The notes below the pieces were generated by a model, which was not told where the DNA came from, made no database searches, and saw only the letters and a list, made by a program, of their open reading frames with translations. From Pedobacter sp. KBS0701 (lineage in GTDB: Bacteria; Bacteroidota; Bacteroidia; Sphingobacteriales; Sphingobacteriaceae): 64,000 nt of DNA. The stretch is taken from assembly GCF_005938645.2 (NCBI RefSeq), contig NZ_CP042171.1, positions 2,852,001 to 2,916,000 of the forward strand, written 5' to 3'. This document shows positions 43,730 through 53,464 of the stretch, piece after piece. How positions within the stretch are numbered: position 1 is the first letter of the stretch; the number at the start of each line of letters is the position of its first letter. A program made the translations under genes and the position numbers.

Positions 43730-46309
43730 TTAGAAAGCATAACGGATGGTTGCGCCATAAGTCCTTGGATCGCCAAGTACGCCTGCATATAAACCTGAGT
43801 TACCTGCTGCAGCCTGTAACTGCTCGTAATAGTTTTTATTTGCAATGTTTCTGCTCCAAACAAATAAGGAGAACTTATCCGATTTGAAACCTAACCTTGC
43901 ATTAAATAAGGCATAACCTTTAACATTTAAAACGCTTGATGGTGTAGGGTTTGAAGAATATTCGGAACGGTAACTGGCATCACCGGCAATAAAATACCTG
44001 CCTTCTCTGGTAGACAGCTTACCTGCAGTACTCAGTTCCGTACCACCAGAAATATTCCATTTTGATACACCTGGCAACCTACCACCTGATGCATCTTTAA
44101 ACGCAACCTGGGTAGCTACCCCATTTACCAGTTCGGTATGCCCTGTTTCTTCTAATGGAAGAGGTGCATTGGTGAATTTCACATATTTACCATCCAGATA
44201 AGCCAAAGCAGCATTTAAGGTTAAAAACCTTTCCAACTGATAAGTTCCGTCTATTTCCAGTCCTTTTACTCTTACTTTTTCAGCATTTGCTAAATAGCCC
44301 CTATTTACGCCTAATTGTGGCGATTGAACATTGGTCTGGTAATCTTTGATATCAGAATTAAATAAACTAAGATTTACAATTGCACCTTTAAAAGGTTTTG
44401 TTTTAGCACCTAGCTCGTAATGCTGAACATATTCTGGTTTTACCACAGCTACTGATAAATCAGCAGTTCCTGTTGAAGTAGTTGGCAAACCTCCTACGTT
44501 AACACCAACTGGTTTGTAAGCAGTAGAGAAAGTTCCATATACATTTAAGTTATGTGTTGGACGGTACGATACAGTAAAGTTACCTGATAAATTGTTGTTA
44601 TCTACCTTGGTTGTAAACTGCTGATTGGCATATACTGCCGCTTTAAGTGCCAATAATGTAGCATCGGTAGTTTGTAAACCACCATAAGTTACCCTATCAT
44701 AATCAACATCTTTTTTATCATAAGTATACCTTAATCCTGGTAGTACGTGTAGGTTCTTTAAAACTTCCCAATCTACCTGTGCAAAAACAGCAGCACTTAT
44801 CGATTTAATCGTGGAGTTTGTTTTAATCCCGAAGCCATCTAACAGGCCAGGGGTTGAATATAAGGCCTGGCTACCGGTATTACTGGTTTGCACAAATCTC
44901 CATTGATCTTTACCCACTTCTTCTGTTTGTGCCAGTCCTTTTAAATTCTGACCCAATAGATACACACCAATTACACCACTTAATTTATCGGTAATATTTC
45001 CTGCATACCTAATTTCCTGCGAGTATTGATCGTGACGTGAAGTACCCTGCGATTTAGTTAATGCAGCTAGCTCAGAGAAATCCCTGTCGTTTGTAGGATC
45101 CCAGTTCCAGAATCTCCAGGCAGTGGTTGAAGTAAGCGTTCCGTTACCGATTTTATAATCTATGTTCAAAGAGATACCACCGATCGATTGGTTATGCCTC
45201 CAGGGGGTATTGGTATTGATTTCTCTTGAAAAAGGATCGATTTTTGGTTGTTGATAGCCTAAATCAGATACAATTCTGGCATACTGGCGGTAAGCACTTC
45301 TTTCAGTTGTAGTTACACCTGCAATTACCAATGGATAACCTGCAGGATGCTGGATGCTCACATCGCCACTTAACAATACCTGTAATTTATCGGAAGGCGT
45401 GTAATACAACTGACTTTTAAAACCAAGGTTGTTTTGTCCGCTGTATCTGCGCTCTTCCCTGGTGTTCCATATAGTACCATCACGCTGCGTACCCGAAATA
45501 GAGATTTTTGCAGCAAGATCTTTTGCAAGAGCACCAGAAACTGAAGTTTTGGCCTGGATAAAATTATAATTACCCACACTCAATTCTACTTTTGCACTTG
45601 GCGTTAAAGTTGGTTTGCTTGTAGTAATGTTAAATGCACCGGCAGTTGTGTTTTTACCAAATAACGTACCTTGTGGGCCGCGAAGGATTTCGATCTGCTC
45701 AATATCAAGAAAATCGGTAGAGGTTGCAGCCGGACGGGCATGATACACGCCATCTACGTAAAAACCCACTCCCGGATCGATACCATCGTTGGTTAAACCA
45801 AAGGTTGAGCCTAAGCCCCGGATGTTAAGTGTTGTATTTCTGGCATTGGAGGCATATAACTGTACCGATGGAACCAATTCTTTTAAACGGTTAACATTAA
45901 ATGCACCAGCGTTTTCTGCAGCACGGCCACCGATAACGGTAATTGGAATAGGCACATCCTGCAAAACCTCCGAACGTCTGCGTGAAGTTACCACGATTTC
46001 ATCTAAAAGGGCACTTTCTACCAAAACCAGTTCGATTGGTGTATCCTGGTATTTTAAGATCTGAAAATCCTGTGGTTTATAACCTACCGAACTCACCTGA
46101 AGGTAAAATGGCGGTTCTTGTTTAGCATCAATTTTGAAAGCACCATTATCATCAGCACTCACAGTAATATTGGTGCCCCTAACTTTTATGGTTGCGCGTG
46201 GTACCGGCTCACCACTAGACTTTTTTATTATACCTGTTATTGGACTCTGGGCAAAAGCAATGCCTGCTAAAAGCAAAAATGAGAAGAGGAAAAGTAAACT
46301 TTTGTTCAT
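43730..46309 (-). CDS. TonB-dependent receptor (siderophore/iron type)
   Basis: 859 residues. Signal peptide (FLLLAGIAFAQ), CarboxypepD_reg domain 20-105 (ITGIIKKSSGEPVPRATIKV), plug domain ~115-235 with DEIVVTSRRRSEVLQDVPIP and IEILRGPQGTLFGKNTTAGA, then a 22-strand barrel closing with YGATIRYAF. The plug resembles FyuA/pesticin-like receptors more than SusC, and no SusD follows, so import of a siderophore or similar small ligand by TonB energy is likely. No promoter element was identified with confidence. Confidence 0.92.
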   Translation of the reverse strand: MNKSLLFLFSFLLLAGIAFAQSPITGIIKKSSGEPVPRATIKVRGTNITVSADDNGAFKIDAKQEPPFYLQVSSVGYKPQDFQILKYQDTPIELVLVESALLDEIVVTSRRRSEVLQDVPIPITVIGGRAAENAGAFNVNRLKELVPSVQLYASNARNTTLNIRGLGSTFGLTNDGIDPGVGFYVDGVYHARPAATSTDFLDIEQIEILRGPQGTLFGKNTTAGAFNITTSKPTLTPSAKVELSVGNYNFIQAKTSVSGALAKDLAAKISISGTQRDGTIWNTREERRYSGQNNLGFKSQLYYTPSDKLQVLLSGDVSIQHPAGYPLVIAGVTTTERSAYRQYARIVSDLGYQQPKIDPFSREINTNTPWRHNQSIGGISLNIDYKIGNGTLTSTTAWRFWNWDPTNDRDFSELAALTKSQGTSRHDQYSQEIRYAGNITDKLSGVIGVYLLGQNLKGLAQTEEVGKDQWRFVQTSNTGSQALYSTPGLLDGFGIKTNSTIKSISAAVFAQVDWEVLKNLHVLPGLRYTYDKKDVDYDRVTYGGLQTTDATLLALKAAVYANQQFTTKVDNNNLSGNFTVSYRPTHNLNVYGTFSTAYKPVGVNVGGLPTTSTGTADLSVAVVKPEYVQHYELGAKTKPFKGAIVNLSLFNSDIKDYQTNVQSPQLGVNRGYLANAEKVRVKGLEIDGTYQLERFLTLNAALAYLDGKYVKFTNAPLPLEETGHTELVNGVATQVAFKDASGGRLPGVSKWNISGGTELSTAGKLSTREGRYFIAGDASYRSEYSSNPTPSSVLNVKGYALFNARLGFKSDKFSLFVWSRNIANKNYYEQLQAAAGNSGLYAGVLGDPRTYGATIRYAF

Positions 46310-46522
46310 GATTATGTTGATAGTTTGTTTAAATGCTGTTGATTAATGACCTGTTGGAAAGTATCCAATTAATGTTTTAGAATGGCTACAACAACAATAC
46401 GAGCGCGTTTTTTGAATTGTTTTCATAATTATTATATAAATCCTATAGATTTAGTCGACAAATATATTAAAAAATATTAACTGCCAAATTTTATTTTGTG
46501 ATTTTTAATAATATTGGACTTA
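46310..46522. other. upstream region of the TonB-receptor gene
   Basis: AT-rich, no gene. It must contain the receptor's promoter. I see no Fur-type dyad that I would stand behind. TTATATAAATCC and AAATATATTAAAAAATATTA near 46431-46480 are simple AT-rich text. Confidence 0.45.
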
Positions 46523-46578
46523 GACCTCGCAGATTTTAAAAAACTATAAGGTCCGATAACCGAAAACCTGCGAGGTTT
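46523..46578. repeat. degenerate copy of the CCTCGCAGG inverted repeat
   Basis: GACCTCGCAGATTTTAAAA (46523-46541) and AAAACCTGCGAGGTTT (46563-46578) match the two arms of the perfect repeat at 13238, but here a 21-base insertion separates them. Confidence 0.72.
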
Positions 46579-46589
46579 GAATCAAATAA

Positions 46590-46624
46590 AAACGGGGCTA
46601 TCGTAAACCGATGCCCCGTTTTAT
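46590..46624 (-). terminator. rho-independent terminator of guaB
   Basis: AAACGGGGC (46590-46598), then ATCG/CGAT, and GCCCCGTTT (46613-46621): 13 bp of pairing with one bulged T. On the minus strand it continues TTTATTTG. It also has Ts on the plus side, so it could work both ways. Confidence 0.85.
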
Positions 46625-46688
46625 TTTTATTTGGAAAGATTGGGTAAATACCTTCAACCTTCTCCCCTCTTACCTTCTGCCTTAAACC

Positions 46689-48158
46689 CTATCTGGTATA
46701 ATTAGGTGCTTCTTTGGTAATCGTAATATCGTGTGGATGACTTTCGCGCATACCTGCTGCAGTAATCTGTACAAACTGTGCTTCTTGTAGAGCTTCGATA
46801 TTGGCTGCTCCACAGTAGCCCATACTTGCACGTAAACCACCAATATACTGGTACATTACTTCTGCCAGGGTACCTTTAAACGGCACGCGACCAACAATAC
46901 CTTCAGGAACCAGCTTTTTGATATCATCTTCAACATCCTGGAAATAGCGGTCTTTAGAACCTTGCTCCATGGCTTCGATCGATCCCATACCACGGTAAGA
47001 TTTAAATTTACGTCCTTCGTAGATAATGGTTTCACCTGGTGACTCTTCCACTCCTGCAAATAACGAACCTGCCATTACGGTACTTGCGCCAGATGCAATC
47101 GCCTTAGCAATATCACCAGTATGTTTAATACCACCATCAGCAATAACTGGTACACCAGTGCCTTTTAATGCTTTAGCACATTCGTAAACAGCGTATAATT
47201 GAGGAACCCCAACACCGGCAATAATCCTGGTGGTACAAATAGAACCTGGACCAATACCCACTTTAACAGCATCAGCACCAGCATCAGCCAGGAATTTAGC
47301 AGCGGCACCAGTAGCAATATTACCAACAATAACCTGTAAATCAGGATATTTAGCTTTTACTTCTTTTAATTTATCAACTACTCCTTTCGAGTGACCGTGA
47401 GCGGTATCGATGGTAATTACATCAACTCCGGCTGCAACCAAGGCATCAACCCTTTCAATGGTATCGGCAGTTACGCCAACAGCAGCACCTACACGTAAAC
47501 GGCCACGCTCATCTTTACAGGCAACAGGATAATTTTTAACTTTCGAAATATCTTTAAATGTGATTAAACCGCTTAGGTAACCGTCTTTACTTACTACCGG
47601 AAGTTTCTCGATTTTGTGGTTCTGAAGAATCTCTTCAGCCTGTACTAAAGTAGTACCCTCTGGTGCAATAATTAAATTATCTTTTGTCATCACCTCAGAA
47701 ATCGGCCGCTTCATGTCTTTCTGAAAACGTAAATCCCTGTTTGTAATAATACCAACCAATTTATTGTCGCTACTTACCACCGGGATACCACCAATCCTGT
47801 GCTCTTTCATAATTTTGAAAGCATCAGCAACAACAGCCGTTTCCAATAAAGTAACCGGATCCTGGATCATACCGCTTTCAGAGCGTTTTACTTTACGTAC
47901 CTCAGCAGCTTGTCTGTCTATAGTCATGTTTTTGTGCAACATCCCGATACCACCATTTTGTGCAATTGCAATGGCAAGCTCAGCCTCTGTTACGGTATCC
48001 ATTGCGGCAGAAATCAATGGAACATTAAGTTTGATTTTTTTTGTTAAAAATGTTGATGTATTTACTTCACGCGGCAGAATTTCGGAATATGCGGGTACTA
48101 ATAGTACATCATCGTACGTTAAACCTGTGGCAATAAATTTAGTGGAATCGAGTTGCAT
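46689..48158 (-). CDS. guaB: inosine-5'-monophosphate dehydrogenase
   Basis: 489 residues, full length. [20 protein letters not shown] at the start, two CBS domains ~95-210, and the catalytic loop [18 protein letters not shown] with the active Cys. Converts IMP to XMP with NAD+, the committed step of GMP synthesis, in the cytosol. The flap ending GVEESPGET is present. A TATCTTTG box (48198-48191) about 33 bases upstream is a plausible -7 element. Single-gene unit with its own terminator. Confidence 0.97.
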   Translation of the reverse strand: MQLDSTKFIATGLTYDDVLLVPAYSEILPREVNTSTFLTKKIKLNVPLISAAMDTVTEAELAIAIAQNGGIGMLHKNMTIDRQAAEVRKVKRSESGMIQDPVTLLETAVVADAFKIMKEHRIGGIPVVSSDNKLVGIITNRDLRFQKDMKRPISEVMTKDNLIIAPEGTTLVQAEEILQNHKIEKLPVVSKDGYLSGLITFKDISKVKNYPVACKDERGRLRVGAAVGVTADTIERVDALVAAGVDVITIDTAHGHSKGVVDKLKEVKAKYPDLQVIVGNIATGAAAKFLADAGADAVKVGIGPGSICTTRIIAGVGVPQLYAVYECAKALKGTGVPVIADGGIKHTGDIAKAIASGASTVMAGSLFAGVEESPGETIIYEGRKFKSYRGMGSIEAMEQGSKDRYFQDVEDDIKKLVPEGIVGRVPFKGTLAEVMYQYIGGLRASMGYCGAANIEALQEAQFVQITAAGMRESHPHDITITKEAPNYTR

Positions 48159-48429
48159 AGCAAATAAATTAGGATTTATTATTTGCCAGGCAAAGATACG
48201 AAAATTGAATGAAAATAAAAGCGTAAAAATAAAAATGCTTAAATATTGAGCTTGGCTGACAATTGGTAAAAAATTATTCTAATTAAACTATGATAACTTA
48301 TTAAAGGAATGTTATAACTTTTACCGAACAATAATCAGAATAAATGTTTTATTATTGAGTAAATCAAAAAGACAACACATTGCTAAAATATACAAGAAAT
48401 GATTTTAGCAAAAACTCAAATTATAAATT

Positions 48430-48711
48430 ATGATTACCGAAAACCAATATTTTGATGGCAATGTAAAATCCTTGGGTTATGAAACCACCGATGGAAAATC
48501 GACCGTTGGCATTATCAATCCGGGAGAATATACCTTTGGTACTGCTCAAAAAGAAATTATGCATGTTATGGAGGGCGAATTAGAAGCCTTACTTCCTGAA
48601 GCAATAGAATGGCAAAGTTTTAAAGCAGGAAGTAAATTCGAAGTTCCTGCAAATTCATCTTTCAAAGTAAAAATGACTGTACAAACGGCATATTTATGTC
48701 AATATAGGTAA
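48430..48711 (+). CDS. ppnP: pyrimidine/purine nucleoside phosphorylase
   Basis: 93 residues. VKSLGYETTDGKSTVGIINPGEYTFG is not shown as one run but NPGEYTFGTAQKEIMHVMEG and SKFEVPANSSFKVK mark the small cupin family DUF1255/PpnP. It phosphorolyses uridine, guanosine and other nucleosides to the base and ribose 1-phosphate in the cytosol. Being next to guaB it fits nucleotide salvage, although the two are divergent and 271 bases apart. A family A palindrome follows. Confidence 0.9.
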   Translation: MITENQYFDGNVKSLGYETTDGKSTVGIINPGEYTFGTAQKEIMHVMEGELEALLPEAIEWQSFKAGSKFEVPANSSFKVKMTVQTAYLCQYR

Positions 48712-48720
48712 ATTTAAAAA

Positions 48721-48808
48721 ATCGTCATCTCGACTGGAACGCAGTGGAATGGAGAGATCTATTTAGATAGATTTCTCGACTTCGTTATACTCCGCTCGAA
48801 ATGACGAT
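48721..48808. repeat. family A palindromic repeat
   Basis: ATCGTCATCTCGACTGGAAC, GGAGAGATCT then AGATTTCTCGACTTCGTTA and CCGCTCGAAATGACGAT, in the 118-base convergent gap between ppnP and the M16 gene. Well-paired arms, 7-9 base loop. Confidence 0.85.
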
Positions 48809-48829
48809 CTCTAAAGACTTAATTTACAC

Positions 48830-50101
48830 TTACTTCTTACCAATCACTACTTCAGTGAAGTTCTCTGTATTAAGGTATTTATTAGCTAAAGCCAACAACT
48901 CTTCGGCGCTAACGGTCTTCACTTTTTCGATGTACCTGGTATAATAATCGTAATCCAGTCCCGAAAAATAAATATTCTTGAATTTATCGGCGTGCGAAAA
49001 CACATTTTCTAAACTACCCAACATCGAACCCAACATATAATTACGAACCAGGCTCAACTCCTCTTCCCCTATCAGTTCATTTTTTAAAAGCTCTATTTCT
49101 TTGTAAATTTCGGTTAAAGCCGCAGCGCAAACATCTGCACCTACTTCTGTCGAAATAAACAGATAACCAGCTTGCTGCAATGAAGAAATGCCGGAGCCAA
49201 TGCCATAAGTATAACCTTTATCCTCACGGATATTGTTCATCAAACGCGAACCAAAATAGCCGCCTAAAACGGTGTTTAAAATCTGTAGTCCCGAAAAATC
49301 TTTATGTTTACGGTTAATGGCCAGCTGACCAATCCTGATAGCAGATTGTAAAGCTTCTGGTTTTTCGGTGTAAATATTCTGTTTTGCAGTTGCAGCAAAA
49401 TCAAAACTGTTTTTTACCGCATCACTCTTTTCCCAACCTTTGCCAAAGGTATCGTTAAGCAGATTAAAACTTGCCTCATCAAACTTTCCGGAAACAATAA
49501 TGGTGCAATTGTTTGGGGCATAAGCTGCTTTAAAATATTCGATCAGGTCTTCACGTTTTAATGCATCATAATGTTCAGCCTGTATATTTACACCATAAGC
49601 GGTATCACCAAATAAAGCGTGTGCAAACTCTTTTCTCGCCAGTATATCGTTTTTCTTGAGGTTTACCTGTAGTTTTTGTTTCTGATTTTGGATGTAAATA
49701 TCAAGTTCCTGCTGTGGAAACTGACTTTCTGATAAAACATCTTTTACAATCGGTAAAACCGACTTTAGATGTTTATTTAATGTATAAAGTGTAACTGATG
49801 ATTGGTCCTGAACGTATTCCGTTTGAAAAAACGCCCCATAAAAATCAATCTGCTCCGCTATTTCCTTTGAAGTTAATTTATTCGTCCCATTGTTGATCAA
49901 AGCACTTACTGCAATGGCCTGTAATGGTTTTTCAAGTTTCCAGTTTACGTTTTCGAAAATAAATTCGATGCGCACTAAATCCTGTTCTCCGGAATAAATA
50001 GTAAAAACGGGAACTCCATTATCCAGTGCTTTTTTTTCAGGCTGGATAAAATTTATAGTTGATACCTGCTTAAAATCAGGCGCCTGTTGTCTGTTAAGCA
50101 T
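48830..50101 (-). CDS. M16 peptidase-like subunit without zinc motif
   Basis: 423 residues. The M16 fold is recognisable (DYYTRYIEKVKTVSAEELLA, AYAPNNCTIIVSGKF, GSRLMNNIREDKGYTYGIGS), but the N-terminal domain lacks HxxEH; at the equivalent place it reads AIAVSALINNGTN. It has the conserved R-E-D-K-G-Y substrate-binding segment. This is the usual inactive partner of the upstream active subunit: its start overlaps that gene's stop by 8 bases. The pair likely forms a heterodimer that degrades peptides. Confidence 0.9.
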   Translation of the reverse strand: MLNRQQAPDFKQVSTINFIQPEKKALDNGVPVFTIYSGEQDLVRIEFIFENVNWKLEKPLQAIAVSALINNGTNKLTSKEIAEQIDFYGAFFQTEYVQDQSSVTLYTLNKHLKSVLPIVKDVLSESQFPQQELDIYIQNQKQKLQVNLKKNDILARKEFAHALFGDTAYGVNIQAEHYDALKREDLIEYFKAAYAPNNCTIIVSGKFDEASFNLLNDTFGKGWEKSDAVKNSFDFAATAKQNIYTEKPEALQSAIRIGQLAINRKHKDFSGLQILNTVLGGYFGSRLMNNIREDKGYTYGIGSGISSLQQAGYLFISTEVGADVCAAALTEIYKEIELLKNELIGEEELSLVRNYMLGSMLGSLENVFSHADKFKNIYFSGLDYDYYTRYIEKVKTVSAEELLALANKYLNTENFTEVVIGKK

Positions 50102-51338
50102 TTTCTTCAGTTAAATAGTATAAAGTTGAGCATGAAGTTTGACTAAAAGTTTCCTTTGAAATACGTTGAATATCGTTTGCTGTAACTTTTAAAAATGCTT
50201 CGGTTTCCTGGTTCAATAAAGCGGCATCGCCCAATAATTCATAATAGGCCAGGTTCATTGCTTTATCCAAAAGGCTCATTTCCGAAAAAACAAGTACCGA
50301 TTCTACCTTGTTTTTTACTTTGGTTAATTCCGCATCCGAAACAAGTTCTGCCTTAAGTTTATCCAGTTCTACCCAGATTGCCTTTTCGGCTGTTTCAATT
50401 GTAACACCTTCAACCAGTTTACCTTCAACAATAAACAAACCTGGATCTAAACTACTTGAAATATAAGCGTTGATATCACTAAAAAGCTGTTGTTCTTTTA
50501 ACAAACTATTGTATAAACGAGAAGATTGTCCACGCGATAAAATATCAGATAGCAAATCAAAAGCGTAATAGTCCTGATTTAAACGTCCTGGCATTTTAAA
50601 AGCCATATAAATCGCGTTAAGCGGTACATTTGCCTTCACGGTTTCTGCTCTGGCTTGAGTCTGTGGCTCTTCCTGAACCAAATCGCGTACATATTTCTCA
50701 CCAGCAGGAATCGGCTCAAACCATTTTTCGGCCAGTTTTTTTACATCTTCGGTTTTCACATTTCCGCCAACAACCAAAATTGCATTTTGTGGCGTATAAT
50801 GTTTTTTGAAAAATGCTTTTACATCATCCATGGTGGCATTTTCGATGTGCGAAAGCTCTTTACCGATCGTTGCCCAGCGATAAGAATGCTTTTTATAGGC
50901 CAGGGGGCGCAATTTTAACCATACATCGCCATAAGGTTGGTTAAGGTACCGTTGCTTAAATTCCTCGCTTACTACATTCCTTTGCGTATCTAAACTTTTT
51001 TCAGAAAAAGCTAAACTTAACATCCGGTCGCTTTCCAGCCAAAATGCAGTTTCGATGTTCTCGGCCGGAAGGGTAATGTAATAATTGGTAATATCATTAC
51101 TCGTAAACGCGTTGTTTTCACCTCCTACCCTTTGCAAAGGCTCATCGTAACTTGGAATATTAACCGACCCACCGAACATTAAATGTTCAAATAAATGTGC
51201 AAAACCGGTTTTGTTCGGGTCCTCATCGCGGGCACCCACATCATATAAAATATTTAAAACTGCCATCGGGGTTGTAGCATCTTCATGTACTAGGACCTTT
51301 AACCCATTGGCCAGTGTAAAACGATTAAAATCTACCAT
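50094..51338 (-). CDS. M16 zinc peptidase, catalytic subunit
   Basis: 414 residues. The inverted zinc motif is in FAHLFEHLMFGG: His48, Glu51 and His52, with a further Glu expected in the following helix region (NIETAFWLESDRMLSLAF). Insulinase/PqqL-like; no signal peptide is seen, so it acts in the cytosol. The C-terminal half lacks the R-E-D-K-G-Y segment, which is supplied by the downstream partner. The two overlap by 8 bases. Start ATG MVDFNRFTLANGLKVLVHED is standard. Confidence 0.92.
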   Translation of the reverse strand: MVDFNRFTLANGLKVLVHEDATTPMAVLNILYDVGARDEDPNKTGFAHLFEHLMFGGSVNIPSYDEPLQRVGGENNAFTSNDITNYYITLPAENIETAFWLESDRMLSLAFSEKSLDTQRNVVSEEFKQRYLNQPYGDVWLKLRPLAYKKHSYRWATIGKELSHIENATMDDVKAFFKKHYTPQNAILVVGGNVKTEDVKKLAEKWFEPIPAGEKYVRDLVQEEPQTQARAETVKANVPLNAIYMAFKMPGRLNQDYYAFDLLSDILSRGQSSRLYNSLLKEQQLFSDINAYISSSLDPGLFIVEGKLVEGVTIETAEKAIWVELDKLKAELVSDAELTKVKNKVESVLVFSEMSLLDKAMNLAYYELLGDAALLNQETEAFLKVTANDIQRISKETFSQTSCSTLYYLTEENA

Positions 51339-51459
51339 ATCTAATTTTAGAACCGTAAAGATATTGTTTTAGGTTAGAATCAGATATGTAAATTAGAATA
51401 CATAATAAAAAAGAGTCTAAATAGAAAAAACCAGAAGATAATATTACTGATTGCAATGT

Positions 51460-51821
51460 TTAAAGCGGCAAGATCCGAACACGCTCTTTTTGTTCATCAA
51501 TAATAATTAGCGCACCTTTTTTCAAAACATCATTATACTTTTTGAATATAGGAATAATTAAAGATTCAAGGTGTATAACAGTAACATTCTGCGTACGAAC
51601 CTGAATTACACTTGGGGATTCGGCTTTAGAGAGTGCCAGTGCAGTACCAAAATCTAAATCTTGTGTAAAACAATATAGCCATTTTCTCTGGCCCAATTCA
51701 TTAAGATTATATCTGGCGCATTAAAAGCACCAATTTTTGTCCAATGTATAGCTTGTATGTTATGTTTATCAAAAACCTGTTCCCATTCCGGCGACAGATT
51801 CATATCAATCAATATTTTCAA
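51460..51821 (-). pseudogene. DUF5615 PIN-like toxin, frameshifted
   Basis: From TTG 51821 the frame reads KILIDMNLSPEWEQVF, HWTKIGAFNAPDIILM, NWARENGYIVL and stops at TAG 51654-51656. The shifted frame continues TQDLDFGTALALSK, SPSVIQVRTQNV and ends GALIIIDEQKERVRILPL at 51460. Adding one T to the T4 run (A4 on the plus strand, 51667-51670) restores a full-length DUF5615 protein (...NGYIVFTQDLDFG...). All family acids are then present. Its start overlaps the DUF433 stop by 4 bases. Either the toxin is dead here or the base is a sequencing error. Confidence 0.8.
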
Positions 51822-52045
51822 ACCGCAACAGGAACTTCGATTTCTTCTGAACGCCAGGAAGCATAAGATAGCGCCTGAAGAAGATCTTCCTCTTCAAGAT
51901 AAGGATATTGATTTATAATTTCTACAGCTGATAAACCTGAAGCATATAATCCTATAATGGTACCAACTGTTACCCTTAATCCGCGGATGCAAGGTTTGCC
52001 ACCCATTTGATCAGGGTTTAGGGTAATTCTATCTAAATGTTTCAT
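51818..52045 (-). CDS. DUF433 antitoxin-like protein
   Basis: 75 residues from ATG 52045; an in-frame ATG 51 bases upstream would add a hydrophobic stretch foreign to the family. LDRITLNPDQMGGKPCIRGL and RVTVGTIIGLYASGLSAVEI, NQYPYLEEEDLLQALSYASW are DUF433. It is the apparent antitoxin for the DUF5615 gene that follows with a 4-base overlap (TTGA). The related intact module at 11738 lies 40 kb away. An antitoxin left with a broken toxin is what one expects if the toxin was lost first. Confidence 0.87.
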   Translation of the reverse strand: MKHLDRITLNPDQMGGKPCIRGLRVTVGTIIGLYASGLSAVEIINQYPYLEEEDLLQALSYASWRSEEIEVPVAV

Positions 52046-52177
52046 AATTGTTATGCTTATTTCGAATATAATTAAAATGTACCAACTTATATACAAATCA
52101 ATTGTTGGCAGATTGTTAAATTAAAGTTTTGTTACAACTTTCAACATCCAAAAGCCCACTTTTATTTACATTTGTAT

Positions 52178-53302
52178 ATGCAAACTGCAGAATTATTAAA
52201 ACGTGCCTTAAATTTCGAGTTCCTCTCTCAAGAAGAAGGCGTATATCTATACCATCATGCCGATACAGCATCTTTGATGTTTGTGGCCAATGAGTTAAGA
52301 AAAATTCAAGTACCCAGTGGTAAAGTAACTTGGCAGATCGACCGCAATGTAAACACCACCAACGTTTGTATTGCAAATTGTAAATTCTGTAATTTCTTTC
52401 GCAGGCCCGGTCATGATGAAAGTTATATTACCGACATTGAGACCTACAAAGTTAAGATTGAAGAAACTTTCCGTCTGGGAGGCGATCAATTGTTATTGCA
52501 AGGTGGCCACCACCCCGATTTGGGTCTGGCCTTTTATGCCGATCTGTTCAAAAAATTAAAGGAATTATATCCTGATCTAAAACTTCACGCTTTAGGTCCG
52601 CCGGAAATTGCCCATGTAGCCAAGTTAGAAGGCATGACGCACACTGAAGTATTAAAAGTACTAAAAGAAGCTGGAATGGATTCTTTACCCGGTGCTGGTG
52701 CCGAAATTTTAAACGACCGTGTAAGGCGTTTAATCTCTAAAGGTAAATGCGGCGGACAAGAATGGCTTGATGTGATGCGCGCCTGTCACCAATTAGATAT
52801 CACTACCTCTGCAACCATGATGTTCGGCCATGTAGAAACCATAGAAGAACGTTTTGAACACCTCGTATGGATCCGTCAGGTACAAAGCGAGAAACCAGCA
52901 AATGCTAATGGATTTTTGGCCTTTATTCCATGGCCTTTCCAGGACGATGGTACTTTATTAAAAAGACTCCGCGGCATCAGCAACACCGTAACTGCCGATG
53001 AATATATTCGTATGATTGCCTTGAGCCGCATCATGTTGCCAAATATCAAAAATATCCAGGCGAGCTGGTTAACCGTTGGAAAAACAACTGCTCAACTTTG
53101 CCTTCATGCAGGTGCAAACGATTTTGGATCGATCATGATTGAGGAAAACGTAGTATCTGCCGCTGGTGCACCTCACCGTTTTACAGCAAATGGTATCCAG
53201 CAATCAATTAAAGCTGCAGGTTTTGAACCTCAGTTACGCGGACAAAAATATAACTATAGAGATCTACCTGAGCATTTAGAAGAACAGGTGATTACGTATT
53301 AA
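52178..53302 (+). CDS. mqnC: cyclic dehypoxanthinyl futalosine synthase
   Basis: 374 residues from ATG 52178; TTG 6 bases upstream is less likely. Radical SAM enzyme: Cys64, Cys68 and Cys71 in CIANCKFC bind the 4Fe-4S cluster. NTTNVCIANCKFCNFF, ALGPPEIAHVAKLEG, SLPGAGAEIL and GAPHRFT are MqnC features. It cyclises dehypoxanthinyl futalosine in the futalosine route to menaquinone. No other mqn gene is in the window. TACATTTG at 52167-52174 ends 3 bases before ATG, so the mRNA may be leaderless. Confidence 0.9.
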   Translation: MQTAELLKRALNFEFLSQEEGVYLYHHADTASLMFVANELRKIQVPSGKVTWQIDRNVNTTNVCIANCKFCNFFRRPGHDESYITDIETYKVKIEETFRLGGDQLLLQGGHHPDLGLAFYADLFKKLKELYPDLKLHALGPPEIAHVAKLEGMTHTEVLKVLKEAGMDSLPGAGAEILNDRVRRLISKGKCGGQEWLDVMRACHQLDITTSATMMFGHVETIEERFEHLVWIRQVQSEKPANANGFLAFIPWPFQDDGTLLKRLRGISNTVTADEYIRMIALSRIMLPNIKNIQASWLTVGKTTAQLCLHAGANDFGSIMIEENVVSAAGAPHRFTANGIQQSIKAAGFEPQLRGQKYNYRDLPEHLEEQVITY

Positions 53303-53378
53303 GGTATGTAAAATGGAAGATGTGGGATGGATGAGGGAAGATGTATTTTTCTACTCATCAATCCTATAAATCGTGATC

Positions 53379-53411
53379 AAAAAAGGGAAGTAAAACCAAG
53401 TTCTACCTCCC
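53379..53411 (-). terminator. rho-independent terminator of the ferritin-like genes
   Basis: GGGAAGTA (53385-53392) and TACCTCCC (53404-53411) pair with one mismatch; on the minus strand six T follow. It sits in the convergent gap after mqnC; this is the only non-overlapping convergent gap without a family A palindrome. Confidence 0.72.
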
Positions 53412-53464
53412 TACCTTAAACTAAACATTACCTATTTAATAATGTTAATATGTTGGCTTATCAA

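Noticed and set aside
43730..46309. SusC/SusD glycan-uptake locus
   Set aside because: No SusD-like gene follows, and the plug is closer to siderophore receptors.
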